DNA of 51,810 bases from Parvibaculum sp. (GCA_014359855.1 JACIYQ010000179.1:1-51810), one strand, 5' to 3'; counted from the first letter of the stretch, positions 16,235 through 24,558 are shown. Notes: a model not told the origin generated them from the letters alone. Translations and numbers: made by a program.

Positions 16235-17131
16235 TGCGGTCTTTCTCCTTGAAGGTTGATGAGCGCGGGCGCGTTGCGATGCGCCCATGATGAGGCGTGG
16301 CGGGTCCAGCGCCCGGGCGAGATCCACAAGAGCGAGATCGACAGTGCCGAGCTTGTCGGCCAGGCTGGCGTCTATGCCGCGCTGACCCCGATAGATCGCG
16401 GCTTCGGTGGCGCGCACGGCGTCGGGACTCATGTTCCGATTGCGCGCCACCAGGGTGACGAGGTCGGCATGGAGCGCGTCGACATCCGCCTGGATCGCCA
16501 ACAACGCCGTATCCGAGAGCGGCTCGTGGGCATTGCCCTCGATCTTGCGATCGCCCGCGTGAACGAGCGTCCATTTGAGGCCAGCCATGACGTCGGCGAC
16601 GCTCTCGTCGACATGGATGGCCACGACGCCGATGGATCCGACCTCCGCCGTCCGGGTGACGTAGAGGCGGTCCGCCACGCTGGCGATGGCAAAGGCAGCC
16701 GACAGCGCGCTTTCGCTCGCGACAGCCCAGAGCGGCTTCTGCGCGGCTTCGCGCAACGACACGAGGCGATCGACCAGGTCGAAGAGACCGCCGACCTCGC
16801 CGCCCGGCGAGTCGATCTCCAACAACACGGCCCGCACAGAAGGATCGGCCAGCGCGGCTTCCACGGCGGAGGCGATCTCGCCATAGTCGCTGGCGCCCAG
16901 AAGACTGGTGAGCCAGTCGCCACGCGTCACCAACGGTCCGAGGATCGGCACCACGGCGATGCCGGGACCGGTAACGGAATGGCTCGCCACCGGCGGCGCA
17001 TCGCGGGCCGGAAGCATGGCCGGCCGTGTATCGAGCATTGGGCCGGCGGCGAGCAGGCCGTCGAGCGCCCGCGGGGCGATCGCCAAGGGCCGGCCGCCGA
17101 GCCGGGTGAGCAGCGGATTCAATCGCGTCAT
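15815..17131 (-). CDS. S49-family head maturation protease with C-terminal scaffold region (lambda C-like)
   Basis: The ATG at 17131, 8 nt after the portal stop, is preferred over an upstream one at 17188. The 438-residue product has an S49/SppA-like protease domain: IDSPGGEVGG (about 107-116), the likely catalytic serine in SALSAAFAIAS (S144) and lysine in AGDRKIEGN (K196). Residues 300-438 are an acidic, Ala/Glu-rich, coiled-coil-like tail (ETNASDPETLGTPQPAAPAAPPEATEAQ), as expected for a fused scaffold. In lambda this protein cuts the portal and scaffold during prohead maturation. The C-terminal part is probably also made alone (see the nested gene). Confidence 0.9.
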   Translation of the reverse strand: MTRLNPLLTRLGGRPLAIAPRALDGLLAAGPMLDTRPAMLPARDAPPVASHSVTGPGIAVVPILGPLVTRGDWLTSLLGASDYGEIASAVEAALADPSVRAVLLEIDSPGGEVGGLFDLVDRLVSLREAAQKPLWAVASESALSAAFAIASVADRLYVTRTAEVGSIGVVAIHVDESVADVMAGLKWTLVHAGDRKIEGNAHEPLSDTALLAIQADVDALHADLVTLVARNRNMSPDAVRATEAAIYRGQRGIDASLADKLGTVDLALVDLARALDPPRLIMGASQRARAHQPSRRKTAMTVESDLNPAAEDAAVEETNASDPETLGTPQPAAPAAPPEATEAQTDQTAERLRAEYAEIAAIAAQGARLGVAIDAADAMAKGVAPHALRSSILDALAARAEASSVVAVGPSPAGSPASNGGESPIVRRARERASANRS

Positions 17132-17138
17132 GGAAACC

Positions 17139-18614
17139 TCAGTCGGCGGCGACTTTCGCCTGGTTGTCCGCTGGTGCTGCCTGAGCATCGTTCAGCAGCG
17201 TGGGGTCGGAGGATGCGCTGCCGAAGGAGAGGCCAAGCTGACGCTCTCGCGCACGGTCCGCAGCAATCTCGGCATCGACCTGATCGGCGTCATAGCCGCG
17301 CTCGGCGAGCGCCTGCGTCCGGCTCTTCAGCCCGGCCTCGATCTGTTCGATCTCGGCGCGGGCGTCCTTCAGCGGATCGACCCAGTCCCATTTGGGCGGC
17401 AGCCAGGAACAGCCGAGATAAACGCGCCTCTGCTGTTCGTAATCGGGCAAGGCAATCGCGCCCGCCATGACCGCCGTATCGAGCCATCGCGCCCAGACCC
17501 GTCGACAGATTTGCCAGACCATGACCGAGTGCTGGTAGGCCTCGATGCGGCGGCGGAACTCGAGGAGCGCGAGCCGCGAGTTCGAGTAGTTTGCCTTCAG
17601 CATGTCATTCGACAGATACGCATACGGGATGCCGAGCGCCGCCGAGACCTGCAGCAACGTGCGGTACTGGAACGGCTCGTAGGTCTGGCCGACATCGGCA
17701 GGCGCCGAGGTCTGCACTTCCTCGCCCGGCTCCAGCATGACGATCTGGCCGGGCTGCAGGTCCATCGTTCTTTCGCCACCTTCGTCACTCTCGGCAATGT
17801 CGAAGGGCTCCGCCGGCGCCGGCGTGGTGATGAAGAGCGCATGCATCGCCGCGACCTTCTTCCGGTCGAGCTCGGCATCGTCGTACTGATCGAGCAGGAA
17901 CAGCTTCACGATGCCCGGCGCAAAGCGGGAAATCCCGCGCAACTGCCCAGCATCGACCGGATCGATGACGTGGATGACCTCGGCCGCCGGCACCCGCACG
18001 GTCTCGCCGGCGAGCCCTGGATCGGTCACGTCACCCGGATGGCGGCGCAGGAAGTGGTAGGCGACGCGCCTGCCGATCCGGTCGAACTCGATGCCCTGAC
18101 GGACGACATTGCCGCCGGGAAGCTGCTCGTTGCGGCTGAGCGGCAGCATCTCGGAGGGGATCATCTGCAGCTGCAGCGGCACCATGAGCCCGTCCTCGGG
18201 CCGGCGCGGACGGAAGCGGAAGAACACTTCGCCGGCGATGAATACCTCGCGCGCGGCGCGCCGCTGCTGGCCATAGAAATCGGTGAACCCCTCGGCGTCG
18301 CTGTCGTCGGTCCAGTCGAGCCAGAGGCGCTGCACGCGCGCCTTGAGTTCGGCATCGGCGATCAGGGACGACGGCTTGATGCCGTCGCCCACCACATTGC
18401 CGGCCCAACTCTCGATGGCGTTCGCCGCATAGCCGTTGTTCCGGACCAGCCATCGGGCGCGCGCGGTGATGTCGGCGCCGGCGGCGGCGATCAGCGTGTT
18501 GAGATGCGCCCGGCTCGGTTGGAAGTGCCGCAGCCTTCGGCTTGCCTGTCCCGCTTCAAAGCCGCCCACCAGAGCGCCGATGCGGCGGCGCCACCGTGTG
18601 ATCGATTCCAGCAC
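17139..18614 (-). CDS. Portal protein, lambda gpB family
   Basis: The 491-residue protein has the lambda-type portal pattern: RARWLVRNNGYAANAIESWAGNVVGDGIKPSS near residues 53-84, then WLDWTDDSDAEGFTDFYGQQRRAAREVFIAGEVFFRFRPR and ADVGQTYEPFQYRTLLQVSAALGIPYAYLSNDMLKANYSNSRLALLEFRRRIE. Twelve copies form the channel through which DNA enters and leaves the head. It is 3 nt downstream of the gpW gene and precedes the protease gene by 7 nt. The length is within the usual range for the family (480-530). Confidence 0.95.
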   Translation of the reverse strand: MLESITRWRRRIGALVGGFEAGQASRRLRHFQPSRAHLNTLIAAAGADITARARWLVRNNGYAANAIESWAGNVVGDGIKPSSLIADAELKARVQRLWLDWTDDSDAEGFTDFYGQQRRAAREVFIAGEVFFRFRPRRPEDGLMVPLQLQMIPSEMLPLSRNEQLPGGNVVRQGIEFDRIGRRVAYHFLRRHPGDVTDPGLAGETVRVPAAEVIHVIDPVDAGQLRGISRFAPGIVKLFLLDQYDDAELDRKKVAAMHALFITTPAPAEPFDIAESDEGGERTMDLQPGQIVMLEPGEEVQTSAPADVGQTYEPFQYRTLLQVSAALGIPYAYLSNDMLKANYSNSRLALLEFRRRIEAYQHSVMVWQICRRVWARWLDTAVMAGAIALPDYEQQRRVYLGCSWLPPKWDWVDPLKDARAEIEQIEAGLKSRTQALAERGYDADQVDAEIAADRARERQLGLSFGSASSDPTLLNDAQAAPADNQAKVAAD

Positions 18615-18617
18615 GAG

Positions 18618-18830
18618 TCAGAGCCCCTTGCTTGCCGTCGTGCGAACGATGCGACGGCGCGCGCCGGTTTGCTCCTCGGCGATCCGCCGTTCGAGGTCGC
18701 CGAGGGCGGCCGCCATTTCGGCATCGCTCGCATAGGTGATGCGGCGCCCCTCGACCTCGACGGTGCGCACGCCGCGCCATCGGGCGGCGAGCAGCGCATC
18801 GCGGCGCGCGATCATGTCCTCAAGCGTCAT
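18618..18830 (-). CDS. gpW-like head-tail joining protein
   Basis: The 70-residue protein (MTLEDMIARRDALLAARWRGVRTVEVEGRRITYASDAEMAAALGDLERRIAEEQ) matches gpW in length and pattern: two helices around a short beta hairpin. In lambda, gpW plugs the portal after packaging and lets the tail attach. It lies between large terminase and portal, exactly as in lambda (A-W-B). Confidence 0.88.
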   Translation of the reverse strand: MTLEDMIARRDALLAARWRGVRTVEVEGRRITYASDAEMAAALGDLERRIAEEQTGARRRIVRTTASKGL

Positions 18831-18840
18831 GGTCTCGGTC

Positions 18841-20817
18841 TCAACTCAGATAGCTGGGCGTGAACACCCGTCGGCCGCGCCGGGCAGGCGCTCGTCGCAC
18901 CAGTCCCGCGGAGGCGATCTCTGGCGCGCCGGGGTCAGAGGCCGTCGTCTCTGGCGCCGCTGTGTTGCTCGGATCGAGCGAGCCGACCTGGCGTTCGAGA
19001 TCGCGCCATTTCTCCTCGCCCCAGCGGTCGGCGCCGGCGATCCAGGCGGCGGCACGGGCATAGACCCGGCAATCCAGCGCCTCGTTGCGTTCGCGCAGCT
19101 TCTGCCATTCGAGCCGCTGAAACCCGCGCCTGGTCTTCACCGTCACCAGCTGCTCGGCGACGAACTGCTTGCACCACTCGCTGTCGGCCCAAGCCGGCAG
19201 GTGGATGGTCCCTGCGGGAAAGCGCGCGCCTCCGGCACGCTCCTCGTCGGTCGGCCGTCCGAGCCGGAGGTAGCGATAGGTCTCGGCCTTGAAAGTCGAG
19301 ACCGCGACCGACCACAGCCGCGCGCCGCGCCGCAGTCGCTTGCCGCCGGCTGTCGCATCGACAAAGGTCGGCCCGGAGACCGGGCTCGCCCGATTGAAAC
19401 CCTCGACACCCTTGACCGGCGCCACCTGCGCGAAGCCGGCGCGCCGGGCCCAGCCGTAGACCGAAGGCGCCTCGAAGCCGGTGTCGATCGCGAGGCGCGA
19501 CAGGCCCATCGCCGTCCCCGAGGCGTGCGGCCAGTTGCGGCCCAAGAGACCGTCCAACGCGGACCATGCGGCGGCATGTTCGGGGCCGCCCTCGATGACA
19601 ATGTGGTCGACGAGCCAGCTCTCCAGCCCGCGCCCCCAGGCCCAGACGTCGACCTCGATCCGGTCCTTCTGGACGTCGGCGCCGGCGGTGAGAAACAAGC
19701 CGCCCATCGGCACTGTGCCGGCTGGCCAGCTCTCCCTGCGATCGTAGAGCCGCTGCCAGTCCGGCGCCTCGCCCGTCTCGACCCAGGTCTCCCCCAGCGA
19801 GGTGTTGACGAAGGTCTTCATCGCCTCGTCGCCGTGATCCTTCGCTGACAGAAAGGTGCGCACCATGGCTTCCAGACGGACCCAGGAGGAGTAGACCTCG
19901 TTCAGGTGAAAGCCGGCGATGCCGTCGAACGGGGCCTCGGCCCGCCATTCGCCCCTGCGCACGGCGGCCCAGCGCTCGGCGTCGCTCCAATGCGCGCCGC
20001 AATGGCGGCATTGGTATCGCGCGGTCTCCGGCCGGTGGGCGCCGTCCGCCTCGCGGTCCCAGCGAACCTGCTCCCAGACCAGCGTCTGATGCTCGCCGCA
20101 TTCCGGGCACGGCACGAAGAAGCGGCGCCTGTCGCTTTCGGCATAGGCGGTCTCGATCCGGCTCGCGCCACGGATGGTCGGCGTCGAGACCAGCACGATC
20201 TTGCGGTTCCAGAAGGTGACGGTGCGCTTCTTCGCCAGATTGACCGGATCGCCCTCGGCGCCGGCGCTGAACGGATAGCGGTCGACCTCGTCGCACAGAA
20301 GGATGCGGATCGGCCGGCTGGCGAGGCCCGAAGGCGCATTGGCGCCGACGATGGTCAGATGCCCGCCGGGAAACTTCTTGTGCAGGATCTTGTTCGACCC
20401 GTCCCGCGACTTCGGATCCGAGATTCGCCCATGCAGACAGGGCGTATCGCGCGCCATCGGCGAGAAACGGTCCTTCGACCAGGTCTCCGCATCGCGTTCC
20501 GTCGGCATCACCACCATCACCGGCGCCGGGTCCTGGTCGATGTGGAATGCAACGGTGTTGAGCAGCACCTCCGTCTTGCCGGTCTGGCTCGACGACATCA
20601 CGACGACGCTTTCGACCGCTGGATCGGAGATCGCGTCCATGATGCCGCGCTGGTAGATGGCCCGCTCCGTGCGCCAGCGGCCGGGCTCGGCGCTGGCTTC
20701 GGAACTCAGGCGGCGCCTGGCGTCGGCCCACTCACTGATCGTCAGGGTCGGCGGCGGCGCCAGGATCGTCAGCGCCTTGCGCGTCGCCTGCGCCAGCCGC
20801 GCCGGCCCCTTCAGCAT
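18841..20817 (-). CDS. Terminase large subunit, gpA family
   Basis: The 658-residue protein carries the packaging ATPase with Walker A SSSQTGKTE (about 75-83) and Walker B LLCDEVDRYP (about 173-182). A zinc-finger-like pair (CPECGEH and CRHCGAHW) follows near 240-290, and the C-terminal nuclease domain includes LFLTAGADVQKDRIEVDVWAWGRG. It cuts concatemeric DNA and drives it into the prohead, probably at cos sites as for other gpA-type enzymes. I use the ATG at 20817, which overlaps the small subunit by 86 nt; a longer upstream start is a shadow. A later start cannot be excluded. Confidence 0.94.
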   Translation of the reverse strand: MLKGPARLAQATRKALTILAPPPTLTISEWADARRRLSSEASAEPGRWRTERAIYQRGIMDAISDPAVESVVVMSSSQTGKTEVLLNTVAFHIDQDPAPVMVVMPTERDAETWSKDRFSPMARDTPCLHGRISDPKSRDGSNKILHKKFPGGHLTIVGANAPSGLASRPIRILLCDEVDRYPFSAGAEGDPVNLAKKRTVTFWNRKIVLVSTPTIRGASRIETAYAESDRRRFFVPCPECGEHQTLVWEQVRWDREADGAHRPETARYQCRHCGAHWSDAERWAAVRRGEWRAEAPFDGIAGFHLNEVYSSWVRLEAMVRTFLSAKDHGDEAMKTFVNTSLGETWVETGEAPDWQRLYDRRESWPAGTVPMGGLFLTAGADVQKDRIEVDVWAWGRGLESWLVDHIVIEGGPEHAAAWSALDGLLGRNWPHASGTAMGLSRLAIDTGFEAPSVYGWARRAGFAQVAPVKGVEGFNRASPVSGPTFVDATAGGKRLRRGARLWSVAVSTFKAETYRYLRLGRPTDEERAGGARFPAGTIHLPAWADSEWCKQFVAEQLVTVKTRRGFQRLEWQKLRERNEALDCRVYARAAAWIAGADRWGEEKWRDLERQVGSLDPSNTAAPETTASDPGAPEIASAGLVRRAPARRGRRVFTPSYLS

Positions 20818-21301
20818 CAACGGCGATGGTCGGGAGGCTGGCGAGTTCCGCGAGCGCTTCGGTGATCGCGTCGCGGATCTGCGCGCGCGTGCCGGCAATG
20901 GTGGACTCCTCATGGACCAGCGGCGCCAGCCTGTCGGGCAGGACCAGCAAACGTGCGCGCAGGCGGGCCAGCACGGCGATCCACGCCTCCTCGACCTGAG
21001 CGGCCGGCAAGAGGTCGCCGCGCCGGACAGCTGCGTCCATTTCGGCGAGATCGGCCTTGGCCTTGATCAGCCGGGCGCGCTCGACACCGAAATCCGCGGC
21101 GCCCGTCTGCGACCGCGTCGCCAGCTCGCGCAGGTAGCGCACATAGCCGCGCACCGTGCCGACGAGGTCGTAGCGCCCACGTTCGGGGCCGGTGCGAGCT
21201 GACGCCGGGATGATCCCGTCGCGCGCCAGCTGCTGGACCCGCCTTTCGGTCAGGTCCAGGAGCCGGGCGATGACCGCGATGGGTTGGGTATTGGTCGCCA
21301 T
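20732..21301 (-). CDS. Terminase small subunit, Nu1-like
   Basis: The 189-residue protein begins with a winged-helix DNA-binding domain of the Nu1/MerR-like type (AVIARLLDLTERRVQQLARDGIIPASARTGPERGRYDLVGTVRGYVRYLREL, residues 9-60). The helical middle (AADFGVERARLIKAKADLAEMDAAVRRGDLLPAAQVEEAW) is the classic terminase small-subunit oligomerisation part. It recognises the packaging site and recruits the large subunit. It is the first gene of the late operon; the 147-nt region before it would hold the late promoter and perhaps cos. The C-terminal tail is acidic and Ala/Gly-rich. Confidence 0.9.
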   Translation of the reverse strand: MATNTQPIAVIARLLDLTERRVQQLARDGIIPASARTGPERGRYDLVGTVRGYVRYLRELATRSQTGAADFGVERARLIKAKADLAEMDAAVRRGDLLPAAQVEEAWIAVLARLRARLLVLPDRLAPLVHEESTIAGTRAQIRDAITEALAELASLPTIAVDAEGAGAAGAGDAQGADDPGAAADPDDQ

Positions 21302-21448
21302 GAACGGGGGCCGCTCCCGGGCAAGATCAGGTCATGTCGGGAGCCCCGCCATCACTGCAGAAAAAGCAATGAAATGATGCACTTATCGACTTGATGAGGG
21401 TGCCGATCAGAGCCTGTATGGCGTCACCATCAAGCGCTGGAGACCGCC
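21302..21448. other. Divergent intergenic region between late operon and DUF3489 cassette
   Basis: This 147-nt stretch separates the start of the terminase gene (minus) from a plus-strand cassette, so it must hold divergent promoters. An inverted repeat GCTCCCG / CGGGAGC (21313-21319 and 21338-21344) with an 18-nt loop lies close to the terminase start, followed by an AT-richer patch around 21358-21395. It is also where a cos site would be expected for a gpA/Nu1-type phage, but I see no decisive cos signature. Confidence 0.4.
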
Positions 21449-21670
21449 ATGACCAAGTCCCGAAACACCGCTTCCGCCCTCGACGCTTTCATCGCCAAGA
21501 AGGCGGAGATCGACGCGATGCTGGAGCGCATCAAGGCCCTGAGCGACGACCATTTCGACACCAGCCCCGACGAGATCAATTGGGGCCACGTCGGAACCCT
21601 CGCGCACTATGCCGAACTCCTGAAGCGCATCACCGACGCAGCCTTCAAGGAGGGCGAGCACGCCGATTAG
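21449..21670 (+). CDS. Small conserved prophage protein, function unknown
   Basis: The 73-residue protein (MTKSRNTASALDAFIAKKAEIDAMLERIKALSDDHFDTSPDEINWGHVGTLAHYAELLKRITDAAF) is mostly amphipathic helix with no membrane segment or known catalytic motif. It is the first gene of a plus-strand cassette that interrupts the otherwise minus-strand prophage. I recognise it only as a type seen beside DUF3489 genes in alphaproteobacteria. A helical adaptor or regulator is possible, but nothing shows this. Confidence 0.65.
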   Translation: MTKSRNTASALDAFIAKKAEIDAMLERIKALSDDHFDTSPDEINWGHVGTLAHYAELLKRITDAAFKEGEHAD

Positions 21671-21773
21671 GCGCACCACTTCCCGCCTTCGCCCCGATGG
21701 GATCGCCCTCGGGGCTCGGGGCAGTAGTAGGTCCGCGATGGTCGCGCGCCTCTCCTGAAGAAGGATTGCCCCA

Positions 21774-22319
21774 ATGACCAAACTCTCCGACACACAGACG
21801 ATCGTCCTCAGCGCCGCTGCGCAGCGCGCGAACATGCTGGCTCTACCGCTCCCGAAGAACCTCAAGGGCGGCGCAGCGCAGAAAGTGATCGCCTCGCTCA
21901 TCAAGCAGGGCCTGCTCGAAGAGATCGATGCCGACACGCGCATCGGCGAACACATCTGGCGCGAGACCGGCGACGGCCACGGCGTCACACTCGCGATCAC
22001 CGAGCACGGGCTCGCCGCCATCGGCATCGAGCCGGAGGCCTCGCGTGACGCTGCGGAATCGACGCAAAGCGATCATGCTGCCGTCAAGACGCCATCGAAG
22101 CCAAATGCCCGCGAAGGCAGCAAGCAGGCCCAGCTGATCGCCATGCTGCAGGGCGCCGACGGAGCAACCATCGCCGAAATCGCTGCCGCATTCGGCTGGC
22201 AACCGCATACTGTGCGCGGCGCCATCGCCGGGGCGCTCAAGAAGAAGCTCGGGCTCGATGTGACCTCCGAGAAGGTCGACGGACGCGGTCGGGTCTACCG
22301 CCTCAGCCGGGAGGGCTGA
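21774..22319 (+). CDS. DUF3489 domain protein with two helix-turn-helix-like parts
   Basis: The 181-residue protein opens with the DUF3489 pattern (KLSDTQTIVLSAAAQRANMLALPLPKNLKGGAAQKVIASLIKQGLLEEI), which reads as a winged helix. The C-terminal part (SKQAQLIAMLQGADGATIAEIAAAFGWQPHTVRGAIAGALKKKLGLDVTSEKVDGRGRVYRL, about 115-180) is a second winged-helix domain and the defining part of the family. A low-complexity linker joins them. DUF3489 proteins are common next to serine recombinases and prophages in alphaproteobacteria; a DNA-binding regulatory role is likely but unproven. Confidence 0.85.
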   Translation: MTKLSDTQTIVLSAAAQRANMLALPLPKNLKGGAAQKVIASLIKQGLLEEIDADTRIGEHIWRETGDGHGVTLAITEHGLAAIGIEPEASRDAAESTQSDHAAVKTPSKPNAREGSKQAQLIAMLQGADGATIAEIAAAFGWQPHTVRGAIAGALKKKLGLDVTSEKVDGRGRVYRLSREG

Positions 22320-22323
22320 GGCT

Positions 22324-22569
22324 ATGGCGAGGATCACCATCCACGACCGTCTCGTCGCCGCCCTACAGCACCGAGGCGAAGCGATCATCGCTGATGCACG
22401 CTCGACCCGCTACACGGTCCTCACGCGAACGCGCCGGGAAACCGGCGAGCAGGTCGGCTTCTATTTCGTCGGCCGTGCCGGCGCGCTCCGGGCCGGCCGC
22501 ACCGTTGCCGAGAGCCGGCCGGTGGGCGCCGACTTCCGGGCGAAGCTGCTCGGCATAACGACCAGCTGA
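22324..22569 (+). CDS. Small basic conserved protein downstream of DUF3489
   Basis: The 81-residue protein (MARITIHDRLVAALQHRGEAIIADARSTRYTVLTRTRRETGEQVGFYFVGRAGALRAGRTVAESRPVGADFRAKLL) has a central run of predicted beta strands and many arginines, suggesting nucleic-acid contact. It starts 4 nt after the DUF3489 stop and is clearly in the same transcript. I know no function for it. A hairpin terminator follows. Confidence 0.7.
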   Translation: MARITIHDRLVAALQHRGEAIIADARSTRYTVLTRTRRETGEQVGFYFVGRAGALRAGRTVAESRPVGADFRAKLLGITTS

Positions 22570-22586
22570 CACGTCATCCTCACTGA

Positions 22587-22619
22587 GCCGCCGCTGCCCG
22601 CCATGGGCGGCGGCGTTTT
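22587..22619 (+). terminator. Rho-independent terminator of the DUF3489 cassette
   Basis: GCCGCC and GGCGGC (22587-22592 and 22609-22614) with an inner GCCC/GGGC pair form a stable hairpin followed by GTTTTG. It separates two convergent transcription units; the T-run is on the plus strand. Confidence 0.7.
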
Positions 22620-22621
22620 GC

Positions 22622-22843
22622 TTATGCAGTCCAAGAGCGCATCCTCTCGAACATGCGCCGCACGGCATAGCTGCGCGCCACGGATACCAGCGTGAATAGA
22701 GCGCCGATCAACAGATTGTCGCTCAGGGACACCTGCAGACCGAACAGCGGGAAGACCGCGATCTGGGTCAGCACGGCCACGCCGTAACCGATCGCGACAT
22801 TGCTCAACGCCTCGATCAGGGACATTCGGCGCGACTGCATCAT
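22622..22843 (-). CDS. Small membrane protein, DUF7220-like
   Basis: The 73-residue protein has two hydrophobic segments (VAIGYGVAVLTQIAVFPLFGL and DNLLIGALFTLVSVARSYAV) ending in RRMFERM, so two membrane spans with a positively charged C-terminus inside. It matches the DUF7220 family found next to methyltransferase genes in alphaproteobacterial prophages. Its ATG overlaps the methyltransferase stop by 4 nt. The function is unknown. Confidence 0.72.
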   Translation of the reverse strand: MMQSRRMSLIEALSNVAIGYGVAVLTQIAVFPLFGLQVSLSDNLLIGALFTLVSVARSYAVRRMFERMRSWTA

Positions 22844-24162
22844 GCGGCGTCCTGATCGCTGTCACGAGTGCCGACGCGCTCGGTCTTCACCTCGTCGAAG
22901 CTGCGATTCTCGCCCTCCAGCCTTGCCGATTTCCCGGTGAAGGCCTGCCAGCGGTTGACGATCACGTCACAAAAGGTCTCGGAGAGCTCAAGCCCGAAGA
23001 CGCGTCTCCCCGTCCGCTCGCCTGCGATGAGTTGCGAGCCCGAGCCGGAGAACGGCTCGTAGCAGATTTCCCCCGGCACGGTGTGCAGCTCCATCGGCAG
23101 CGTGAACACGCGCACCGGTTTCGAGGTCGGGTGCTCCCGCGTCTCGATCTCGCTCGACGGGATGGACCACACCGTCGTCGGCCAGTTCTCGAAGCCTTCG
23201 CGGTTGACGCGCGGCTTGTTGCCCGAGCGCCAGCCGAACAGGCAGGGCTCGTGCGCCCACAGCATGATCGAGCGCGTGAGCACCGGACGGCTCTTGGCCC
23301 AGATGATCTGCTGGTGATGCAGCACGTCGAACTTGGACCAGCAGGCTTCCAGCATTGCCTGGCGCCGCGAGGCATGCCAGCAATACCAGGCCGCGTCCTC
23401 CTTGATGGCGCAGTCGATGGCGACCTGCATGAAGGCCTCGTAGAACTGCGGCCCCTGGGATGAATCGTCCCAGTGCTTCTGCTCGATGTAGTCGTCGGAC
23501 CAGTCCTTGTTCGCGATCTTCTTGGCGCGGGCGGACGCGTTCTTCTTCGTCGGATGGTTGGTGCCGTCATAGTCGACGAGATAGGGCGGATCGGTCGCGA
23601 ACAGCGCGGCGCGCTCGCCGTTCATCAGGCGGGTGACGTCCTCGGCCGAGGTCGAGTCTCCGCAGAGCAGGCGGTGGTCCCCGAGGATCCAGAGATCGCC
23701 GCGGCGGGTGACGGGCGTGGCGGGCGGCTCCGGAACCTCGTCTTCGTCCACCAGCCCCTCGACGGGCGCCTCGGCCAGGAGACGGGCCAGTTCGTCGTCC
23801 TCGAAACCGGTCAGCGCCAGGTCGAACTCGTCGAGCTTCAGATCGGCCAGTTCGAGCTTGAGCAGCTCGTCGTCCCAGCTCGCATTCTGATGCGAGCGGT
23901 TGTCCATCAGCCGGTAGGCGCGCAGCTGCGCCGGCGTCAGGCCATGCGCGACATGCACCGGCACGCTCGTCATGCCGAGGCGCTTGGCCGCCTCGTAGCG
24001 GGTGTGACCGACGATGATCACCATGTCCTCGTCGACGACGATCGGCTGACGCCAGCCGAACTCGGCCAGCGAGGCGGCGACCGTGGCGACAGCCTCCTCA
24101 TTGCGGCGCGGGTTGCGCGCATAGGGCACAAGCTTGTCGATCGGCGTTTCGACGACGTCCAT
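22840..24162 (-). CDS. ParB-like / N6-N4 DNA methyltransferase fusion
   Basis: Starting at the ATG at 24162 gives 440 residues. Residues 1-115 are a ParB/Srx-like domain (IDKLVPYARNPRRNEEAVATVAASLAEFGWRQPIVVDEDMVIIVGHTRYEAAKRLG), and residues 155-410 an amino-methyltransferase. The catalytic motif DPPY (191-194) comes before the SAM-binding motif FSGSGS (371-376), which is the beta-class order. It would methylate adenine or cytosine amino groups at specific sites, probably protecting phage DNA from host restriction. The ParB part may act in DNA binding. It is near the distal end of the early operon and overlaps the membrane protein gene by 4 nt. No cognate nuclease is adjacent, so it looks like an orphan enzyme. 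Confidence 0.92.
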   Translation of the reverse strand: MDVVETPIDKLVPYARNPRRNEEAVATVAASLAEFGWRQPIVVDEDMVIIVGHTRYEAAKRLGMTSVPVHVAHGLTPAQLRAYRLMDNRSHQNASWDDELLKLELADLKLDEFDLALTGFEDDELARLLAEAPVEGLVDEDEVPEPPATPVTRRGDLWILGDHRLLCGDSTSAEDVTRLMNGERAALFATDPPYLVDYDGTNHPTKKNASARAKKIANKDWSDDYIEQKHWDDSSQGPQFYEAFMQVAIDCAIKEDAAWYCWHASRRQAMLEACWSKFDVLHHQQIIWAKSRPVLTRSIMLWAHEPCLFGWRSGNKPRVNREGFENWPTTVWSIPSSEIETREHPTSKPVRVFTLPMELHTVPGEICYEPFSGSGSQLIAGERTGRRVFGLELSETFCDVIVNRWQAFTGKSARLEGENRSFDEVKTERVGTRDSDQDAA

Positions 24163-24554
24163 GGTCGGTCCGGTGCGATGGGTGAAGGATCTGATCCGGC
24201 GGTCGCGAAGCCCGCCGTTGTTCTGTGCCGGCGAAACGGGTCCCGCTTCGCCGATGCGCTCGAAACGAAACGCCCCCGACCGGCGGCTTCGCCATCGTCG
24301 AGGCACGCAGACGCCTAAGTGTTTGGATTCACGAGCGCGAGGATGCTGGCGAAACGAAATGGCCTATTTCGGCGCCGTCACTGGGCAAGCGTCGCGCCAT
24401 TGCCGCCAGCATACGATTTCGGCCAGGGAGGAACCGTGCATCGCCGGTCGGTGGTCATCCCCGCACGCGGCTCGCCCGAGCATGACCAAGAACTAGCCCA
24501 AATCGCCGATCTGTGTCTCGCCGGGAAATGTCTCAGCGAAAATTGTCTCACGCA
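24163..24554. other. 392-nt gap in the early operon, no credible gene
   Basis: No reading frame here has protein-like content, although the genes on either side are otherwise tightly packed. Its right end carries three direct repeats (described separately). The base composition drops toward 24300-24560, unlike the neighbours. It may be the scar of a lost insertion. Confidence 0.5.
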
Positions 24555-24558
24555 TCAA
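24514..24558. repeat. Three 15-bp direct repeats (TGTCTC core), possible insertion-element end
   Basis: TGTCTC occurs at 24514, 24529 and 24544, exactly 15 bp apart, each followed by an A/G-rich stretch such as GCCGGGAAA or AGCGAAAAT. The array abuts the 3' end of the DUF6362 gene. Tandem transposase-binding repeats of this kind are found at the ends of IS21-like and some other elements; no transposase gene is present. Confidence 0.5.

Noticed and set aside
21302..21448. cos site
   Set aside because: The position is right for a gpA/Nu1-type terminase, but no recognisable cos core or repeated binding boxes could be pinned down by eye.
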